The notes under the pieces were generated by a model. It was given only the letters and a program-made list of their open reading frames with translations, was not told the DNA's origin and searched no databases. Positions 16,479 through 25,046 of a DNA stretch of 36,961 bases are shown here, piece by piece. The stretch comes from Microbacterium testaceum. Lineage in GTDB: Bacteria; Actinomycetota; Actinomycetes; Actinomycetales; Microbacteriaceae. The translations under genes and the position numbers were made by a program. Location: assembly GCF_001476655.1 (NCBI RefSeq), contig NZ_LDRT01000052.1, positions 1 through 36,961 of the forward strand, read 5' to 3'. Each line of letters opens with the position of its first letter. Positions within the stretch are counted from its first letter, which is position 1.

Positions 16479-17966
16479 ATGATCAGCACCACTCCCAGCG
16501 GGGACGACACCGACACCGTCGTGATCGGCGGAGAGCGGCGGCGCGGCCTCCCCTACGATCTCGTCTCGCCGTCGACCGGCCGGGTGTTCGCCCGCGCGAG
16601 CGCCGGCAGCCAGGCCGACCTCGACGAGGCGGTGACCGCCGCTCGCGGAGCACTCCCGCGATGGCGTGCGCTCGGCCCCGAGGGTCGCGCCCCGATCCTG
16701 CACGCGGTGGCCGACGCCGTGGACGCCGCCTCCCGCGAGTTAGTCGAGCTCGTCGCGCGACAGAACGGGATGCCCGTGCGCGTGGGGCGGTCCAGCGAAG
16801 GCGTCGTGGGCCCGCGGCTGCTGAGGCAGTACGCGCAGCTGGCCGTCGAAGCTCTCGCGCCCCGCTCCCGCCCGCGCGCGGGAGGCGGACGCACCCTCGT
16901 CCAGCGAGAGCCTCACGGGGTGACCGCGGTGATCGTGCCGTGGAACTTCCCACTCTCTCTGGCCTTGTTCAAGATCGCCCCGGCCCTGGCCGCCGGCAAC
17001 ACCGTGGTGTGGAAGCCCGCGCCCGAGACGGTGCTGGATGCCGCGCGGGTCGCAGAGATCGCCGCCGAGGCCGGCCTGCCCGCAGGGGTGCTGTCGGTCG
17101 TGCCGGGCGACCGGGAGATCGGCGCCGCACTGGTGGCGCACCCGGGCGTCGACCGCGTGGCGTTCACCGGGTCGTCCGGTGCCGGGGCCGCGATCGCTCA
17201 GGAGTGCGGGCGGATGCTGCGCCCCGTCGGCCTAGAGCTCGGCGGGAAGTCCGCGGCGATCGTGCTCGACGACGCCGACCTGCTCGCGCACGCGCAGGCA
17301 TTCTTCGGCGCCACCCTCCTCAACAGCGGCCAGACCTGCTACCTCAGCACCCGCATCCTCCTCCCGCGCGCCCGTGCCGAAGAGTTCACGGCGCAGATCG
17401 CGGCCCTGGTGCGCGCGTTGCCGATCGGCGACCCGCTCGATCCGGCGACCGCGCTGGGGCCGCTCGTCTCGCGGGGACACCGCGAGCGGGTGCGCGGGTT
17501 CGTCGAGCGCGCCCGCACCGCCGGGGCGCGGGTGGTGCAGGGCACCGGGGCAGGTGCCCTGCCCGTCCCCGACGAGGGCTGGTACGAGTCGCCGACGGTG
17601 TTCGCCGACGTCGACCCCGCGTCGGAGCTGGCGCGCGAGGAGGTGTTCGGCCCAGTGCTCGCCCTGACCTCTTACGACAGTCTCGAGGAGGCGCTGATGC
17701 TCGCGAACGACTCCGACTACGGTCTGGCGGGAACGGTGTGGTCACAGGACGAGGCGCGCGCCGTGGAGGTCGCTTCTCGCGTCGAGAGCGGCACGTGCGG
17801 CGTCAACGGCTTCCGCATCGACGCCGACGCACCGTTCGGCGGCATCCGGCGCAGCGGCATCGGTGTCGAGCTCGGCGAGGAGGGCCTTCTGGAGACGACG
17901 CGGACGCGGACGATCTATGCGTCCTTCGCAGATGCCGCGAGCGACAGCATCCCGGCCTCGACGTAG
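16479..17966 (+). CDS. Aldehyde dehydrogenase (NAD+-dependent)
   Basis: A 495-residue ALDH-superfamily enzyme oxidising an aldehyde to the acid. It carries the NAD-binding VPWNFPLSLALFKIAPALAAGN, the FTGSS turn, the catalytic glutamate in LELGGKS, catalytic Cys287 in NSGQTC, and the EEVFGPV and PFGGIRRSGIG C-terminal motifs. A GGAGGA site eight bases before the ATG at 16479 sets the start. It ends convergently with the next tetR gene, overlapping it by 52 bases. In the cluster it probably oxidises an aldehyde made by a P450 or alcohol dehydrogenase. An ATAC-N6-GTAC operator lies in its promoter region. Confidence 0.9.
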   Translation: MISTTPSGDDTDTVVIGGERRRGLPYDLVSPSTGRVFARASAGSQADLDEAVTAARGALPRWRALGPEGRAPILHAVADAVDAASRELVELVARQNGMPVRVGRSSEGVVGPRLLRQYAQLAVEALAPRSRPRAGGGRTLVQREPHGVTAVIVPWNFPLSLALFKIAPALAAGNTVVWKPAPETVLDAARVAEIAAEAGLPAGVLSVVPGDREIGAALVAHPGVDRVAFTGSSGAGAAIAQECGRMLRPVGLELGGKSAAIVLDDADLLAHAQAFFGATLLNSGQTCYLSTRILLPRARAEEFTAQIAALVRALPIGDPLDPATALGPLVSRGHRERVRGFVERARTAGARVVQGTGAGALPVPDEGWYESPTVFADVDPASELAREEVFGPVLALTSYDSLEEALMLANDSDYGLAGTVWSQDEARAVEVASRVESGTCGVNGFRIDADAPFGGIRRSGIGVELGEEGLLETTRTRTIYASFADAASDSIPAST

Positions 17967-18493
17967 ATCAGCCGGTTGATCTCCTCGAACATCGCGCGCA
18001 GCCGCTCGAGCGAGCGCGCCGTGTCGAGGTGCTGCGCGCCGGCGAGGGTGGCGATGGCGATCTCCGCGATGACGAGGGCCTTGTCGTCGGCCATGCCGAG
18101 CTGACGCAGAGTGGCCTCGATCGCGGTGCGGCGCGTGTCGTCGACGCGGCGCTGCACCGTCGCCACGGCGGGCTCGCTGCGCCCCCACGAGCGGATGGCG
18201 GCTTCGGTCGCGTGCGGGAGGGCGACCGCCACATCGGTGAGGGCCTGGATGCGCGCCTGGCCCGGGACAACGGAGCCGACCGTGCGGATCAGCTGCTCAC
18301 TGTGGACGCGTTCCCAATACTCCAGCAGGCGCTCGACGTAGGTCGGCAGGCCTCCGCGGAAGTGATGGTAGAACGACCCCTTCGTGACCTCGAGTCGCTC
18401 ACACAGGGCCTGAATGGTCATCGCGCCGACGCCCGCCTCCCCCAGGAGGGCCAGCCCCGCCTCCAGGAAGTCGTCGACCGAGCGCTGCGCCAT
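17915..18493 (-). CDS. TetR-family regulator, probable ligand of the ATAC-N6-GTAT sites
   Basis: A 192-residue TetR protein. The helix-turn-helix MTIQALCERLEVTKGSFYHHFRG (about residues 26-48) is canonical; the effector domain is divergent. The ATG at 18493 is preferred because the TetR fold begins right after it, although a GTG at 18526 would add eleven residues. It is divergent from the swivelling-histidine/P450/ligase operon. The space between them holds two ATAC-N6-GTAT palindromes, and a third copy is at the ALDH promoter whose gene it converges with. I infer a local repressor of both transcripts. Confidence 0.88.
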   Translation of the reverse strand: MAQRSVDDFLEAGLALLGEAGVGAMTIQALCERLEVTKGSFYHHFRGGLPTYVERLLEYWERVHSEQLIRTVGSVVPGQARIQALTDVAVALPHATEAAIRSWGRSEPAVATVQRRVDDTRRTAIEATLRQLGMADDKALVIAEIAIATLAGAQHLDTARSLERLRAMFEEINRLIYVEAGMLSLAASAKDA

Positions 18494-18547
18494 GTGCCGA
18501 TTATGGCACCCGCTCCCCCGGGGCACGGGCTCACGGAGGTAGCAAAC

Positions 18548-18561
18548 ATACCCTGAGGTAT
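18548..18561. promoter_or_regulatory. ATAC-N6-GTAT operator, tetR-proximal
   Basis: ATACC-CTGA-GGTAT is a perfect 5+5 inverted repeat 55 bases upstream of the tetR ATG, in the divergent promoter region. Its outer frame is shared with sites at 16414 and 18626. Confidence 0.6.
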
Positions 18562-18595
18562 TGCGATCTGATCTAGCGATCGATAACTTCTTGAC

Positions 18596-18616
18596 GAGGC
18601 GGGATCACTCCGCCTC
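18596..18616. repeat. 7-bp perfect inverted repeat GAGGCGG/CCGCCTC
   Basis: Two perfect 7-base arms flank a 7-base loop, directly after a TTGACG at 18591. It could be a hairpin in the leader of the rightward operon or another operator. It shares no sequence with the ATAC sites beside it. Confidence 0.4.
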
Positions 18617-18622
18617 ACCCGA

Positions 18623-18642
18623 GGCATACCTGCGCGTATGCC
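18623..18642. promoter_or_regulatory. Extended ATAC-N6-GTAT operator before the phosphotransferase-like gene
   Basis: GGCATAC-CTGCGC-GTATGCC has perfect 7-base arms and the same ATAC-N6-GTAT frame as the other two sites. It ends 28 bases before the ATG at 18671, where a bound repressor would block the rightward operon. Confidence 0.6.
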
Positions 18643-18670
18643 CGTCCACATCGATGACGCTGGAGGACGT

Positions 18671-20311
18671 ATGACGACCGTCGAGTTCGACACCCCTTTC
18701 CTGCCGAACGCGATCTACACGCGCGCCAACGCCGGCGAAGTCTTCCCGTACGTGCTCGAGCCGCTCACGTGGTCGTTCCTCGGCCCGCAGATCGAGCGGG
18801 GGTTCATGCGATGCATGGCCGACGACTTCGCCGCCGCCACCCCCATTCCCGGCGGCTACCGCGCCTGCGGGCGCATGGCCGGGCGCCTCCACCTGAACCT
18901 GTCGGTCTTCCGCACCGTGGCCGAACGCGCACCCGGCTCGACGGCGCGCGACCTCGACGTGCAGTACTTCGGGGATGCCGTCGCCAGCGGCCTGCCCGCC
19001 CACCCGACCGGTACCGACACCGTCGGCGATAAGGCCCGGACGACGACCGCGGCGCTGCGCACCATGCTCACGGTCGATCGACGCATCCGCCGGGAGAAGG
19101 CCGCCGCCATCGCCGCTCTCGACGACGCCCGCCGCGCCGCGGCATCCCTCGATGACCCCGTGGTGCTCCTCGACCGGTTCGACCGCATCCTGCCGCTCTA
19201 CGGCGACACCTTCGGCACGCACGTCACCGCCCGGGCTCTCACCTCCTCGGCGGTCACGATGGCCACGGGGGCGCTCGGTCGCATCGGGGTCGGGCAGAAC
19301 GAGGCCATCGCCCTCATCAGCCGGCTCCCTGATCTCGAGAGCGCCAAGCCGAGCGCACGGCTGCGCGCGATCGCCGTCCGCGCAGCGGCCGACCCTCGCG
19401 TGGCGGACGTGCTCCGCCGGGCCGGAGCGCGCGACGAGCTCGACGCGATCGACTCGCCCACCGCGAGGGAGACCGCCGCGGCGATCGATGCCTTCGTCGC
19501 CGAGTTCGGCCACCGGGGAGTGAACGAGTTCGACCCGACCGCCCCGGTGTGGGGCACAGACCCGTCGCTGGTCCGGCAGCTGCTGCGGCACGGCCTGGCC
19601 GACGCCGATGCCCCGCGACAGGCAGAAGACCCCGGGCTGCGGGGCGTGGCCGGGATGCTCGTCCGGCGCGCACGGGCCGCCATCGTGCGCGCCGAGACGA
19701 CGAAGGACAACGTCATCCGCACCTCGCACGCCCTGCGGGTGCTGCTGGGCGCCGCACTGGAGCGAATGCCGCCGCTCGACCGTGCCACGGCGCTCGCCCT
19801 CACCTACCCGCAGCTGCGCGCCGTCGCCGCCGGCGGGGCGGTGCCCCGCGAGGATGCCGACCGCCGCCGGGCGGAGCTGGCGGCGGTCCGCGATCGGGAA
19901 CCGGCGGAGTGGTCGATCGGCACGCTGTCGTTCGCCGCGCAGACGGGGAACGACACCGCCACCACGGACGACGCCGGTCTCGCGGAGATCGCCGGCCTGG
20001 CGGGCTCGCCGGGATGCGCGACCGCCCGCGTGCGCGTGCTGCGCAGCGCCGACGACGACTTCGACGACGGAGACGTGATCGTCGCGCGCGTCACCGACAC
20101 CGCGTGGACCCCGCTGTTCCTGGCCGCCTCGGCGATCGTCACCGACTCGGGCGGGTCGTTCTCGCACGCGACGATCGTGGCCCGTGAGCTCGGTATCCCC
20201 GCCGTCGTCAACACCAAGACCGCCACCCTCGACCTCCGAGACGGCGACCTCGTCGAGGTCGACGGCGACGCCGGAGTGGTACGGATCATCGAGAGAACGG
20301 AGCGAGCATGA
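18671..20311 (+). CDS. PEP-synthase-like swivelling-histidine protein (phosphotransferase subunit)
   Basis: A 546-residue protein whose C-terminal about 90 residues are a PEP-utilising-enzyme mobile domain with the phospho-carrier His499 in GGSFSHATIVARELGIP. The N-terminal about 430 residues are mostly helical with no ATP-grasp motif, so it needs a separate kinase partner. This resembles the large subunit of Thauera phenylphosphate synthase and the cre phenol-phosphorylating system, where the N-terminal part handles the acceptor. It begins with Y-T-RANAGEVFP, shared with the paralogue at 35243. GGAGG precedes the ATG at 18671. The first gene of an operon with P450 and CoA ligase (ATGA and TGATG overlaps). 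Confidence 0.8.
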   Translation: MTTVEFDTPFLPNAIYTRANAGEVFPYVLEPLTWSFLGPQIERGFMRCMADDFAAATPIPGGYRACGRMAGRLHLNLSVFRTVAERAPGSTARDLDVQYFGDAVASGLPAHPTGTDTVGDKARTTTAALRTMLTVDRRIRREKAAAIAALDDARRAAASLDDPVVLLDRFDRILPLYGDTFGTHVTARALTSSAVTMATGALGRIGVGQNEAIALISRLPDLESAKPSARLRAIAVRAAADPRVADVLRRAGARDELDAIDSPTARETAAAIDAFVAEFGHRGVNEFDPTAPVWGTDPSLVRQLLRHGLADADAPRQAEDPGLRGVAGMLVRRARAAIVRAETTKDNVIRTSHALRVLLGAALERMPPLDRATALALTYPQLRAVAAGGAVPREDADRRRAELAAVRDREPAEWSIGTLSFAAQTGNDTATTDDAGLAEIAGLAGSPGCATARVRVLRSADDDFDDGDVIVARVTDTAWTPLFLAASAIVTDSGGSFSHATIVARELGIPAVVNTKTATLDLRDGDLVEVDGDAGVVRIIERTERA

Positions 20312-21567
20312 GCACGAGCACCAGCGGGAACAGGGCACCCGATGCCCTCGCCGACATCGACGTCGTCAGCAACGAGGTCTACCTCAGCGACGTGCCCTTC
20401 GAGGCCTTCGCGCGCCTCCGCCGCGACGCGCCGCTCCACCTCCAGCGCGTATCCGACCCCGAGATGGTCGACGCGGTGTGGGTGGCTTCCACGGCGGAGC
20501 TGGTGCGGGAGATCTCCGGGCGCCCGGAGGTCTTCTCTTCCCAGGCCAACGGTGTGCGCTTGGACGCCGCGCGCGTGGAGGAGGGACGCAAGGTCGAGGG
20601 CGGCAACTTCATCATGCTCGACGATCCCGCCCACCGGGAGAAGCGCAAGCGCGTGCAGCCGGGGTTCAGCCCGCGGGCACTGCGCGCCTTCGAAGATGCC
20701 TTCCGCGCCCTCGCCGACGACATCGTCGAGCGCGCCGTCGCGGCGCGCGAATTCGACGCGGTCGAGGCGCTGTCGGTGCACGTGCCGATCACCGCCATCT
20801 GCCAGCTGCTGGGCATCCCGCTGGAGGATGCCCCGCGCGTGCGCGCGTGGGGGGATGCCGTCGTCTCCCTCACCGACCCCTCGGCCGGCGGATCGCGCGC
20901 GGCAGCCGGCGCAGCGGTGCAGGAGTTCGGCGCCTATGTGCTGCGCCTGGCCGCCGAGCGCGCCGCCGACCCGCGTGACGACCTCCTCTCCACGCTCGTC
21001 ACGGCGCCCGACGACCTCCGCCTCAGCGACTCCGAGCTGGTGGGCGTCATGATGCTGCTGCTGGTCGCCGGCAACGAGAGCACACGCAACACCACCTCGC
21101 ACTCTCTTATCGCCCTGGCCCAGCACCCCGACCAGCTCGACTGGCTCGCCGACGACCTGGACGCACGCCTGCGCGGGTCTGTCGACGAGATGCTCCGGTG
21201 GGCGAGCCCGCTCACCTTCATGGCCCGCACCGCGCTCGAAGACGTCGAGCTGGCAGGACGGCACATCGCCGCCGGCGACCGGGTGGCGATGTTCTACTGC
21301 TCCGCCAACCGCGACGAGCAGCTCTTCCCCGACGGCGACGTCTTCCGGCTCGACCGCGACAACTCCCACGAGCACCTGTCGTTCGGCGTCGGCACGCACG
21401 CGTGCATGGGGTCGTCGCTCGCACGTATCGAGCTGAGCGCCGTATTCCGCGCCTTCGCGAGCCGCGTCGCACGCGTCGAGGTGATCGGCGAGGTCGAGCG
21501 CGTGCGCTCCAGCTGGGTGCGCGGCATCCGTTCCCTGCCCGTCCGCGTCACGTTGCGGGAGGCCTGA
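20308..21567 (+). CDS. Cytochrome P450 (first copy)
   Basis: A soluble class I bacterial P450 of 419 residues. Haem-ligand Cys366 lies in FGVGTHACMG, the oxygen-activating I-helix has LLLVAGNESTRN, and the E-x-x-R pair is in EMLRW. It hydroxylates or further oxidises an organic substrate using electrons from a redox partner; the only reductase nearby is the one-protein ferredoxin reductase at 23130. It overlaps the phosphotransferase-like gene by ATGA and the following ligase by TGATG. If the phosphotransferase primes the substrate, this P450 may act on the phosphate ester, as CreJ does; that is inference. Confidence 0.92.
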   Translation: MSTSTSGNRAPDALADIDVVSNEVYLSDVPFEAFARLRRDAPLHLQRVSDPEMVDAVWVASTAELVREISGRPEVFSSQANGVRLDAARVEEGRKVEGGNFIMLDDPAHREKRKRVQPGFSPRALRAFEDAFRALADDIVERAVAAREFDAVEALSVHVPITAICQLLGIPLEDAPRVRAWGDAVVSLTDPSAGGSRAAAGAAVQEFGAYVLRLAAERAADPRDDLLSTLVTAPDDLRLSDSELVGVMMLLLVAGNESTRNTTSHSLIALAQHPDQLDWLADDLDARLRGSVDEMLRWASPLTFMARTALEDVELAGRHIAAGDRVAMFYCSANRDEQLFPDGDVFRLDRDNSHEHLSFGVGTHACMGSSLARIELSAVFRAFASRVARVEVIGEVERVRSSWVRGIRSLPVRVTLREA

Positions 21568-23105
21568 TGTACCCCGGAACCACCGCCGCGACCCACCCCG
21601 ACCGCATCGCGGCGCGCATGCACGGCACCGATCAGGTGCTCACCTACGGGCTGCTCGAGGAGCGCGCCCACCGCGTCGCCCGCGTTCTGCACGACGCCGG
21701 GATGCGGCGGGGCGACCACCTCGCGATCGTCTCCACGAACGACCTGCGGGTGTTCGAGGTGTACTGGGCCGCGATGCGCTCGGGGCTCTACGTCACCGCG
21801 ATCAACAGCCACCTCACCGCCGAGGAGATCGCGTACATCGTGAACGACTGCGGCGCGCAGACGCTCGTCGTCGCCGGTGCCCTGGGCGCCCTGCTCGACG
21901 ATCTCCTCCCGCTTGTGCCGGGCGTGCGCCTGCGCCTGGCGTTCGACGCCGCGCCCGGAGGACGCTGGGAGTCGTACGAGTGGGTGCGCGACGCCGCCGA
22001 CCCGACGCCGCTCGCCGACCGACCGCGCGGCGCCGACATGCTGTACTCGAGCGGCACGACGGGGCGCCCGAAGGGCATCCGTCCCACCCTGCCCGACGCA
22101 CAGGTGGACGAGCACGCCGAGCCGATCATCGGCGTCGCCGCGCGCATGTGGGGCGTGGGCGCCGACACCGTGTACCTCTCGCCCGCACCGATCTACCACG
22201 CCGCACCCCTGCGGATCGCGGCGGCCGTGCAGGCGCTCGGCGGCACCGTCGTGGTCATGCCGCGCTTCGACGCCGCGGAGGCGCTGCGGGCGATCGACGA
22301 ACACGACGTGACCCACAGTCAGTGGGTGCCGACGATGCTGGTGCGGATGCTGCGCCTCGACCCCGAGACGCGGGCGACGTACCGCGGCACCCATCACCGC
22401 GTCGCCCTGCACGCCGGGGCGCCGTGTCCCGTCGACCTCAAGGAGCAGATGGTCCGGTGGTGGGGCCCGATCCTCACCGAGTACTACTCCTCCACGGAGG
22501 GCAACGGGCTGACGATGATCACCGCCGCCGAGACCGCGGAGCATCCCGGATCGGTGGGCCGTCCCCTGGTGGGGGTCGCGCACATCTGTGACGACGACGG
22601 CCGGGAGCTGACCGCGGGGCAGACCGGCGCGGTGTTCTTCGAGCGCGACACCGAACCGTTCGTCTACCACGGCGATCCCGAGCGCACCGCGGCCACGCGG
22701 CATCCGCTCCACCCACTGTGGACGACGATCGGCGACATCGGACACCTCGACGACGACGGCTACCTCTACCTCACCGACCGCGCCGCGTTCACGATCATCT
22801 CCGGCGGCGTGAACGTCTACCCGCAGGAGGCCGAGAACGTCCTCGTGCTCCACCCCGCCGTGGAGGATGTGGCGGTGGCGGGCGTGCCCGACCCCGATCT
22901 CGGCGAGGCGGTGCACGCCTTCGTGGTGCCGCGCGGCCGGATCGGCGACGACGCGCTGGCGGCCGAGCTCATCGCGAGCGTGCGGGCGCGCATCGCGGCG
23001 TACAAGGCACCGCGCGGGGTGACCTTCGTCGACGCGCTGCCGCGCACCTCGTCGGGCAAGCTCGTCAAGTCGCGCCTGATCGACCTCTTCGGCCCCGTCG
23101 CCTGA
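21567..23105 (+). CDS. AMP-dependent acyl-CoA ligase (first copy)
   Basis: ANL-superfamily ligase of 512 residues that adenylates a carboxylic acid and forms its CoA thioester. Motifs in order: YSSGTTGRPKG (phosphate loop), SPAPIYHAAP, QWVPTMLVRML, YYSSTEG, GDIGHLDDDGYLYLTDR (hinge region), GGVNVYPQEAEN and the C-terminal catalytic lysine in TSSGKLVK. All look intact. It most resembles the FadD-like and aryl or steroid-type acid ligases; the acid is unknown. It ends the rightward operon and converges with the reductase gene across 24 bases. A paralogue lies at 30368. Confidence 0.9.
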   Translation: MYPGTTAATHPDRIAARMHGTDQVLTYGLLEERAHRVARVLHDAGMRRGDHLAIVSTNDLRVFEVYWAAMRSGLYVTAINSHLTAEEIAYIVNDCGAQTLVVAGALGALLDDLLPLVPGVRLRLAFDAAPGGRWESYEWVRDAADPTPLADRPRGADMLYSSGTTGRPKGIRPTLPDAQVDEHAEPIIGVAARMWGVGADTVYLSPAPIYHAAPLRIAAAVQALGGTVVVMPRFDAAEALRAIDEHDVTHSQWVPTMLVRMLRLDPETRATYRGTHHRVALHAGAPCPVDLKEQMVRWWGPILTEYYSSTEGNGLTMITAAETAEHPGSVGRPLVGVAHICDDDGRELTAGQTGAVFFERDTEPFVYHGDPERTAATRHPLHPLWTTIGDIGHLDDDGYLYLTDRAAFTIISGGVNVYPQEAENVLVLHPAVEDVAVAGVPDPDLGEAVHAFVVPRGRIGDDALAAELIASVRARIAAYKAPRGVTFVDALPRTSSGKLVKSRLIDLFGPVA

Positions 23106-23129
23106 CGGAGCCGGACGCCGGCGGGCCGC

Positions 23130-24224
23130 TCAGAACTCGACGTCGAGCGGCCCCTCGGTCGGCCGGGCCTGGCACGCCAGGATGTAGCCGTCTTCGATGT
23201 CCTCGGGCTCCAGCGCGTCGGTGCACGCCATCTCGACGCGTCCGCGGCGGAGCTTCGACATGCACGATCCGCAGTCCCCCTCGCGGCAGGAGTACGGCAC
23301 ACGGATGCCGCGACCCAGCAGCACGTCGACGAGAGTCGCCTGCGCGGGCCACTCCACCTCGTGCGTCGCGCCGTCCAGGGCGACGGTCGCCTCGAACGCG
23401 GCGGTGCCGGTGGCGAGCTCCTCGAGCACGAAAGGATCGCCCTCGATGCTGGTGAACTCTTCCACGTGCACGGGCGCGGCATCCGTCCCGGCAGCTGCGC
23501 CCGCCTTCTCGCGCAGTTCGCGCAGGCCGGCGCGGACGGTGTCCATGAAGCCCGCGGGGCCGCAGACGAACGCCTCGTCCCACGGGCGCCCGGCGGCGAG
23601 GTCCTGCACGGCGTCCGACGTCAGCCGTCCGGTCTCGGAGCTGAGCCGGGTGATGACGGTGAAGCGGTCGGGATGACGTCGGACGAGCTCCGCGAGGCGA
23701 TCACCGAAGATCTCCTGCTCCGCGTCGCGGTGGCATGCGACGAGCGTCACCGCGCCGGCGCCTCGCGCGAGCGCGGCGCGGGCGATCGAGAACACCGGGG
23801 TGATGCCGCTTCCCGCCGCCCACAGCAGCAGGTCGTGGTCGAGGTCTGCGGGGGTGAACAGACCCGCCGGCGCGAGCACGCGCAGCGTCATCCCTTCTCG
23901 GGCGTTGTCGACCAGCCACCCGGAGGCGCGGCCCCCGGGCGTGCGCTTGACCGTGATGGTGAGCTCGCGGTCCAGACCCGGCGCGCTGGAGAGCGAGTAC
24001 GACCGGGCATAGCGATCGCCGTCGCCGGGGCCCGCCGGCACCCGCACGGTCACGAACTGGCCGGGGCGGTACGAGAACTCCTCGACGTGCGCGTCCGGCA
24101 CCGCGAACGAGATCGACACCGCGTCCGCGGTCTCCCGCACCACGCGTGAGACCGGCAGGTCGACGCCCAGCTCGCGGATCCGGTCGGCGGCGGATGCCGT
24201 CGGTGCCGTGTCGGTCAGACTCAT
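23130..24224 (-). CDS. Ferredoxin-NAD(P)H reductase with C-terminal 2Fe-2S domain
   Basis: A 364-residue PaaE/HcaE-type oxygenase reductase. The FAD domain shows YRPGQFVTV and RSYSLSS, the NAD domain LWAAGSGITPV, and the C-terminal plant-type ferredoxin domain has cysteines in YSCREGDCGSC and a fourth in ILACQARP. It therefore carries electrons from NAD(P)H through flavin to an iron-sulfur centre in one chain, suiting it to drive both P450s, since no separate ferredoxin gene is visible. The ATG at 24224 overlaps the tetR stop (ATGA). It is the last gene of the operon starting at the second P450. Confidence 0.9.
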   Translation of the reverse strand: MSLTDTAPTASAADRIRELGVDLPVSRVVRETADAVSISFAVPDAHVEEFSYRPGQFVTVRVPAGPGDGDRYARSYSLSSAPGLDRELTITVKRTPGGRASGWLVDNAREGMTLRVLAPAGLFTPADLDHDLLLWAAGSGITPVFSIARAALARGAGAVTLVACHRDAEQEIFGDRLAELVRRHPDRFTVITRLSSETGRLTSDAVQDLAAGRPWDEAFVCGPAGFMDTVRAGLRELREKAGAAAGTDAAPVHVEEFTSIEGDPFVLEELATGTAAFEATVALDGATHEVEWPAQATLVDVLLGRGIRVPYSCREGDCGSCMSKLRRGRVEMACTDALEPEDIEDGYILACQARPTEGPLDVEF

Positions 24225-25000
24225 CCCTCGCTCCCCTCGCTCCCCTCGGCGGCTTCGCTGCCGTTCCCGGTGCCGTTCCCGGTACGCGGCACCGCGCGGT
24301 ACCAGGCGGTGCCCAGCGCGCGCCCGAGGCGCTCGATCTGCTCGCGTCGCGGAGTCTGCGCGGGCATGCCGATGTGCACGTACGCCATCTGCTCGGTCAT
24401 GCACCCCAGCGTCTCGGCGAGCATGTCGACGTCTTCGCCGGGCAGCATGATGCCGCGCTGCTGCAGCCGCTCGAGCCACCGGACCGTCCGGTCGATGTAG
24501 TCCTGTCGCACCCTCAGCCACAGCGACCGGAAGCCGTCGTTGGAACCGACCGCGGCAGCCTCGCGCAGGAGCCGCAGCATGTTGCGGTTGCGCGCGTACG
24601 CCTCGAGATAGGCCGTGCTGGAGGCGATCAGCGGCTCCAGCTCTCCCAGCCGCCGACTCTGGCGGCCCGACGAGTGCGCCAGTTCGTCCAGGGCCGGTCC
24701 GAGGGCGGCGAGGAACACGTCGTCGAGCGAGGTGAAGTGGCGGTAGAAGTTGCCCTGCGCCGTGCCGGCACGATGGGTGATGTCGGAGATCCGGGTGCGG
24801 GTGTAGCCGTACTCGGTGAAGCACTCCGTCGCCGCCTGCACGATGCGTTCGCGGGTCAGCTCGCCGCGCTTGTTCGACCGTTTCGCGCCCGTCGCCTGCG
24901 GATCGACCAATCCGGTCTCGCGCAGCACGCGCTGCGCGTAGGCGGGGGGCGCGTCGGCATCCGCCTCGCCGCGCGTCTCGAGGGTCTGGTCGCTGCTCAT
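24221..25000 (-). CDS. TetR-family regulator within the catabolic operon
   Basis: A 259-residue TetR protein. An N-terminal extension of about 45 residues precedes the helix-turn-helix (RIVQAATECFTEYGYTRTRISDITHRAGTAQGNFYRHF region). The C-terminus is low-complexity (repeats of GNGTGNG and EGSEGSEG from short tandem DNA repeats). The ATG at 25000 has an AGGAGC site. Because it is co-transcribed with the P450-ALDH-SDR-dikinase genes, it is a candidate for the GTGA-N8-TCAC sites at that operon's promoter and at two others, which would make it autoregulated. The link is inferred from layout. Confidence 0.85.
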   Translation of the reverse strand: MSSDQTLETRGEADADAPPAYAQRVLRETGLVDPQATGAKRSNKRGELTRERIVQAATECFTEYGYTRTRISDITHRAGTAQGNFYRHFTSLDDVFLAALGPALDELAHSSGRQSRRLGELEPLIASSTAYLEAYARNRNMLRLLREAAAVGSNDGFRSLWLRVRQDYIDRTVRWLERLQQRGIMLPGEDVDMLAETLGCMTEQMAYVHIGMPAQTPRREQIERLGRALGTAWYRAVPRTGNGTGNGSEAAEGSEGSEG

Positions 25001-25046
25001 CGCTTCGCTCCTGTCCTGTGCCGTCCGTGGGCGGTCATGGGTTCCC

